Below, one piece after another: positions 60,997 to 64,000 of a stretch of 64,000 nucleotides of DNA. The notes under the pieces are model-generated. The model searched no databases and was not told the DNA's origin. It saw nothing but the letters and a program-made list of their open reading frames with translations. The first letter of the stretch is position 1; each line of letters starts with the position of its first letter. A program made the translations under genes and the position numbers. This DNA comes from Brevibacterium yomogidense (lineage in GTDB: Bacteria > Actinomycetota > Actinomycetes > Actinomycetales > Brevibacteriaceae): positions 372,001 through 436,000 of the forward strand of contig NZ_FWFF01000017.1 in assembly GCF_900163715.1 (NCBI RefSeq). The letters are read 5' to 3'.

Positions 60997-63645
60997 TCAC
61001 TCCTCGCTCATGCCCTCCGCAGGCACCACGCGGGACATCGTCCGTGCCGGCAGCGCGGACGCGAGGACCGCAGCGGCGACCGCCGCGACCCCGATGAGTG
61101 CCAGGGGCAGAGGCGGCACGCTCAGGGTGGGATCGATCGTCTCCCCGATGAGCGAGGCCGTGCCCACCCACCCGAAGAACGTCCCCAGACCCACGCCGAC
61201 GACCAGCGCGATCACCGTCATGAGCAGCGACTCGACCGTGATCATCCGGCCCAGCGCGCCACGGCTGAAACCGAGCGCACGCAGCAGCGCACCTTCCCTC
61301 CTCCGGTCGATGACCGACAGCGTGAGCGTGTTGCTCACCCCGATGACGGCGATGACGACGGCCGCGGCGAGCAGCCCCAGGACCACGGTGATCGCGACCT
61401 GGAAGATGTCCGCGTACTGAGCGCGCATGAGCGACGGATCCGCGTCCGCCGTGACGTCCAGCGCCGACAGCTGCGAGGTCAGCGACTCGATCTGCGCGAT
61501 CGTCGCATCATCCGCGAGCCGCACCCACGTCTGCTCGGCCGTCTCAGCTGCAGTCGCGGCGTCAGCTGCCTCAGCTGAACTCGCTGGATCAGCCGCCTCC
61601 GCGATCCGTTCCGCGTCCGCGCCACTCACGAGCGCCGTGCCGGCGGGCACGTCCAGCGTCGGATCCACGGTGAGCGTGAAGGTCTCGCCGCCCACGGCGA
61701 TCGTCGTCTCGAGTCCCTCGTAGTCGGCCGTCGCACCGTCGCCCCCGAGCTCACCCGGCGCCAGGCGAACCGTCCCCGGCTCGACCTCGAAGCCGTCGCT
61801 CCGAAGCACGGAGTCCTCGGCGTCCTGCGCACTCGCGATGGTGAGGTCACCTGTCAGGGCTCCCGCCGCCTCGGCGTCGGAATCCGAGCCCGAGGCCCCG
61901 GCCGGCGTATCCGTGACCGTCACCTCTGCACGGACCGCGGGGACGACCGCGCGCTCCTCGACGACAGTGGACTCGTCGAGCGCCGCCGCGACCTGGTCGC
62001 CGGACCCGTCCACCACCAGGTCGACCGGAGTGTCCTCCGCCGTCGACAGCTCGATCGTGCGCTGGAGGCTCGCCGCGCCCACGAGCACGGCGGACACGAG
62101 GGTGACACCGATGAGCAGCGCCGCAGTCGTCGACGAGGTGCGCCCGGGCGCGGAGCTCGCGGACCGGCCCGCCAGCAGGATGGACGGCGACCGACCGGTG
62201 AGAGCGGACAGCGCGCGGCCCATGACGCCGATGAGCGGCGGCACGAAGACGCGCGCCGCGACGAGCACAGCGATGAAGAGCGTGAAGCAACCCACGATGC
62301 CGATCAGTACGGACTGGGTGGATACCGCGAGGAGGCAGAGCGCGAGCCCGCCCGCCCCCAGCAGTCCGCCGATGATCATGCGGACCCAGGGGAAACGTGC
62401 CTGAGCAGGGCGGACATCGGCGGGACGCAGCGCTTCGATGGGGGAGACGCTTCCCGCCCGGAACGCCGGGACCATCCCCGCGAGCACCGTGACGGCGATG
62501 CCGACGAGCGGACCCACGAGCAGTGCCGCCGGGGTGGGGGAGATCTGCGCGAAGTCGGGCATCCACAGTGCGCGGACCAGCCCTGACAGTCCCCAGCCGA
62601 TCAGCAGTCCCAGCACCACGCCCGCCGCCGCGCCGACGACTCCCAGGACGAGCCCCTCGAGCAGGGTCGCGCCGCGCAGCTGTCGCGCCGTGGCTCCCAC
62701 CGCTCGGTAGAGGGCGAGCACGCGGGCACGGGAGGCGACGAGCACCTGGAACGTGTTCGAGATGACGAGGGACGCAACGCCGACGGACAGCAGCCCGAAC
62801 GCGATCCCCACGGTCGCGAGCATGTTCGTCGATCCGGACAGGTCCTGGATCTGCTGCTCGACGACCTCCTCGACGGTGGACACGTCGACAGGTGCCTCGC
62901 CAGCCGACTCTGCCTCGCCGGCCGACTCTGCCTCGCCGGCCGACCCTGCCCCGCTGCCTGACTCTCTCTCACCGATCGCCTCGTCGATCGCCGTCGACAG
63001 CGTCGCCGGGTCCGTGCCGTCCGCGGCGCTCACACGGATCGCGGCGGGAATGATCTCTGCCGGAGCGCCCTCGAGGCCGTCATCGGTGAGGTGGAGGGTC
63101 AGCTGGAGGGATGAGGAATCCGGCAGCAGGCCGGAGACCGTGTAGTCGGTCTCCTCCGTCCCCGGGGTGGCCGCGTACGCCTCGAGCGTCACGGTATCGC
63201 CGACTGTGACCCCGAGCGCCTCTGCGTCCGTCTCGTTGAGGGCGAGCTCGTCGGCGGCTGCCGGCAGCGTCCCGTCAACGGGATCCTGGCCGTTCGTCGG
63301 CAGTCCCGTGACAGCCGCGGAGACGCTCGAGGTGCCCGCGCTCGCCATGAGGTAGCCGGTCTCCTCGATGTGAGCGGCTTCGACGCCGTCGACCGCTGCG
63401 ACCTCGTCGAGGAGGTCGTCGGTGAGGACCTCGGCCGCATCCGCCGGATCCTCACGCTCGTCGGCGAGGATTGCGACATCCGCCCCGGCCCAGGACGATC
63501 TGACCTGGTTCGCGAGCGTATCGCCGAAGCCCTGTGCGAAGAGCAGCGCGGCGACCATGAACGCGACGGACACCGCGACCGCGATGCCGGCCGCGACGAG
63601 CCTGCCCGACGCGCTGCGGAGGTTCGACAATGCGATGCGGATCAT
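60997..63645 (-). CDS. FtsX-like (MacB-type) ABC transporter permease
   Basis: 882 residues with a helix near 17-40, a large extracytoplasmic domain (about 45-270), three helices (275-400), a second FtsX unit with its own exported domain (about 540-760) and three terminal helices. SNTFQVLVASRARVLALYRAVGATARQ and SNTLTLSVIDRRREGALLRALGFSR regions are the conserved FtsX cytoplasmic loops in both halves. This is the duplicated permease type paired with a LolD/MacB ATPase, here the next gene upstream. Both outer domains contain Ala/Glu/Ser/Gly-rich repeats (AESAGE units, nt 62895-62955). Substrate or mechanotransmission role unknown. Confidence 0.9.
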   Translation of the reverse strand: MIRIALSNLRSASGRLVAAGIAVAVSVAFMVAALLFAQGFGDTLANQVRSSWAGADVAILADEREDPADAAEVLTDDLLDEVAAVDGVEAAHIEETGYLMASAGTSSVSAAVTGLPTNGQDPVDGTLPAAADELALNETDAEALGVTVGDTVTLEAYAATPGTEETDYTVSGLLPDSSSLQLTLHLTDDGLEGAPAEIIPAAIRVSAADGTDPATLSTAIDEAIGERESGSGAGSAGEAESAGEAESAGEAPVDVSTVEEVVEQQIQDLSGSTNMLATVGIAFGLLSVGVASLVISNTFQVLVASRARVLALYRAVGATARQLRGATLLEGLVLGVVGAAAGVVLGLLIGWGLSGLVRALWMPDFAQISPTPAALLVGPLVGIAVTVLAGMVPAFRAGSVSPIEALRPADVRPAQARFPWVRMIIGGLLGAGGLALCLLAVSTQSVLIGIVGCFTLFIAVLVAARVFVPPLIGVMGRALSALTGRSPSILLAGRSASSAPGRTSSTTAALLIGVTLVSAVLVGAASLQRTIELSTAEDTPVDLVVDGSGDQVAAALDESTVVEERAVVPAVRAEVTVTDTPAGASGSDSDAEAAGALTGDLTIASAQDAEDSVLRSDGFEVEPGTVRLAPGELGGDGATADYEGLETTIAVGGETFTLTVDPTLDVPAGTALVSGADAERIAEAADPASSAEAADAATAAETAEQTWVRLADDATIAQIESLTSQLSALDVTADADPSLMRAQYADIFQVAITVVLGLLAAAVVIAVIGVSNTLTLSVIDRRREGALLRALGFSRGALGRMITVESLLMTVIALVVGVGLGTFFGWVGTASLIGETIDPTLSVPPLPLALIGVAAVAAAVLASALPARTMSRVVPAEGMSEE

Positions 63646-64000
63646 CGTGCACCACCGGCCTGAGTGGGGCTGGGCTGGGTAGGGCTGGGCTGGGTGGCGC
63701 TGGGCTGAGTAGGGCTGACCTGGGTGGCGCTGGGCTGAGTAGAGCTTGTCTGGGTGGTGCTTGCCTTGGTGGTGCCGGGCTGGGTGGTGATGTGGGCGAG
63801 TGCGGTGGCGACGGCCTCGGCGGTGGGGGACCGGAGCTCGCCGGCCAGCCGACCGTCGGCCAGCATGACGACGCGATCCGCCCGCGCGGCGGCCTGCGGG
63901 TCATGGGTCACCATGACGACGGTCTGGCCGAACTCGTCGACTGAGGCCCGGAGCAGCCCCAGCACCTCCGCACCGCTCGCGGAGTCGAGGTTGCCGGTGG
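63642..64000 (-). CDS. ABC transporter ATPase (LolD/MacB type), N-terminal part outside window
   Basis: Only the C-terminal 119 residues are in the window. The visible start is TGNLDSASGAEVLGLL, the D-loop after Walker B, then the switch His in VVMVTHDPQAAARADRVVMLADGRL. The chain ends in a Thr/Ser/Pro/Gln repeat tail (TQPSATQPSPTQ-like) of about 45 residues unusual for this family. The stop overlaps the permease ATG (ATGA), so the two form one transporter. Confidence 0.9.
   Translation of the reverse strand, partial: TGNLDSASGAEVLGLLRASVDEFGQTVVMVTHDPQAAARADRVVMLADGRLAGELRSPTAEAVATALAHITTQPGTTKASTTQTSSTQPSATQVSPTQPSATQPSPTQPSPTQAGGAR
63655..63790 (-). repeat. 15-bp-type repeats coding the ATPase Pro/Thr/Gln tail
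   Basis: Degenerate CTGGGCTGGGTGGCG-like units on the plus strand encode Ser/Pro/Thr-Gln-Pro repeats on the minus strand at the C-terminus of the ATPase. Confidence 0.8.

Overview
The window is about 64 kb of high-GC DNA that looks like ordinary chromosome of an actinobacterium. Evidence for that is the strong G/C third-position bias, frequent GTG starts, many leaderless-looking starts (a TANNNT box 5-9 nt before the start codon, no Shine-Dalgarno), a 13E12-type DUF222/HNH gene, a DtxR-like iron box, an Eis-type acetyltransferase, and the LLM/FMN-reductase pair known from corynebacteria. The genus cannot be fixed from sequence alone; a Brevibacterium-like or other Micrococcales/corynebacterial relative is plausible. 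No rRNA, tRNA, CRISPR array, prophage or complete insertion sequence was seen.

Layout. 1-5.2 kb: a minus-strand catabolic-looking chain (flavin monooxygenase, SDR, GPH-type transporter, then a truncated isocitrate lyase/PEP mutase-like gene) facing a TetR regulator across a perfect 16-bp palindrome. 5.3-13.6 kb: DUF488 protein, a very large LPXTG-anchored phosphodiester glycosidase/metallophosphoesterase, an MHS transporter and a BCCT osmolyte transporter. 13.7-17.6 kb: peptide deformylase, Lrp/LysE exporter pair, and cysK-cysE for cysteine synthesis. 17.7-24.6 kb: small membrane proteins, a MerR-membrane protein operon, aldo/keto reductase, SDR, and a ctlX-ocd module (citrulline or arginine to ornithine to proline) with its Lrp regulator. 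24.7-28.9 kb: an iron-siderophore ABC uptake operon behind an iron box. 28.9-31.2 kb: a reactive-sulfur module (CstR-like repressor, two Cys-rich microproteins, CstB-like persulfide dioxygenase-rhodanese) with two matching CsoR-family operators. 31.4-35 kb: LLM monooxygenase, FMN reductase, MarR, 2-hydroxyacid dehydrogenase. 35.3-43.9 kb: ilvD, an XRE/membrane-protein pair under an extraordinary inverted repeat, an orphan TRAP lipoprotein, an acyl-CoA synthetase, a ferredoxin-reductase-type flavoprotein and an OhrR-like regulator. 43.9-49 kb: a heterodimeric ABC exporter and an RlmC-like methyltransferase. 49-52.9 kb: ilvBNC behind a complete translational attenuator (leader peptide, antiterminator, terminator) and closed by a 22-bp perfect terminator. 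53-64 kb: Eis, OsmC, SSS transporter, HNH gene, crotonase, and a MacB/FtsX-type ABC permease with a truncated ATPase.

The genes cooperate in a few clear units: branched-chain amino acid synthesis (ilvBNC and ilvD), cysteine synthesis (cysK-cysE), persulfide detoxification (cstR, microproteins, cstB), iron uptake, and citrulline/ornithine catabolism. Two patterns cut across the window. Many ordinary proteins carry low-complexity insertions or tails in variable loops. Several genes also have short tandem duplications lying exactly over their stop codon.
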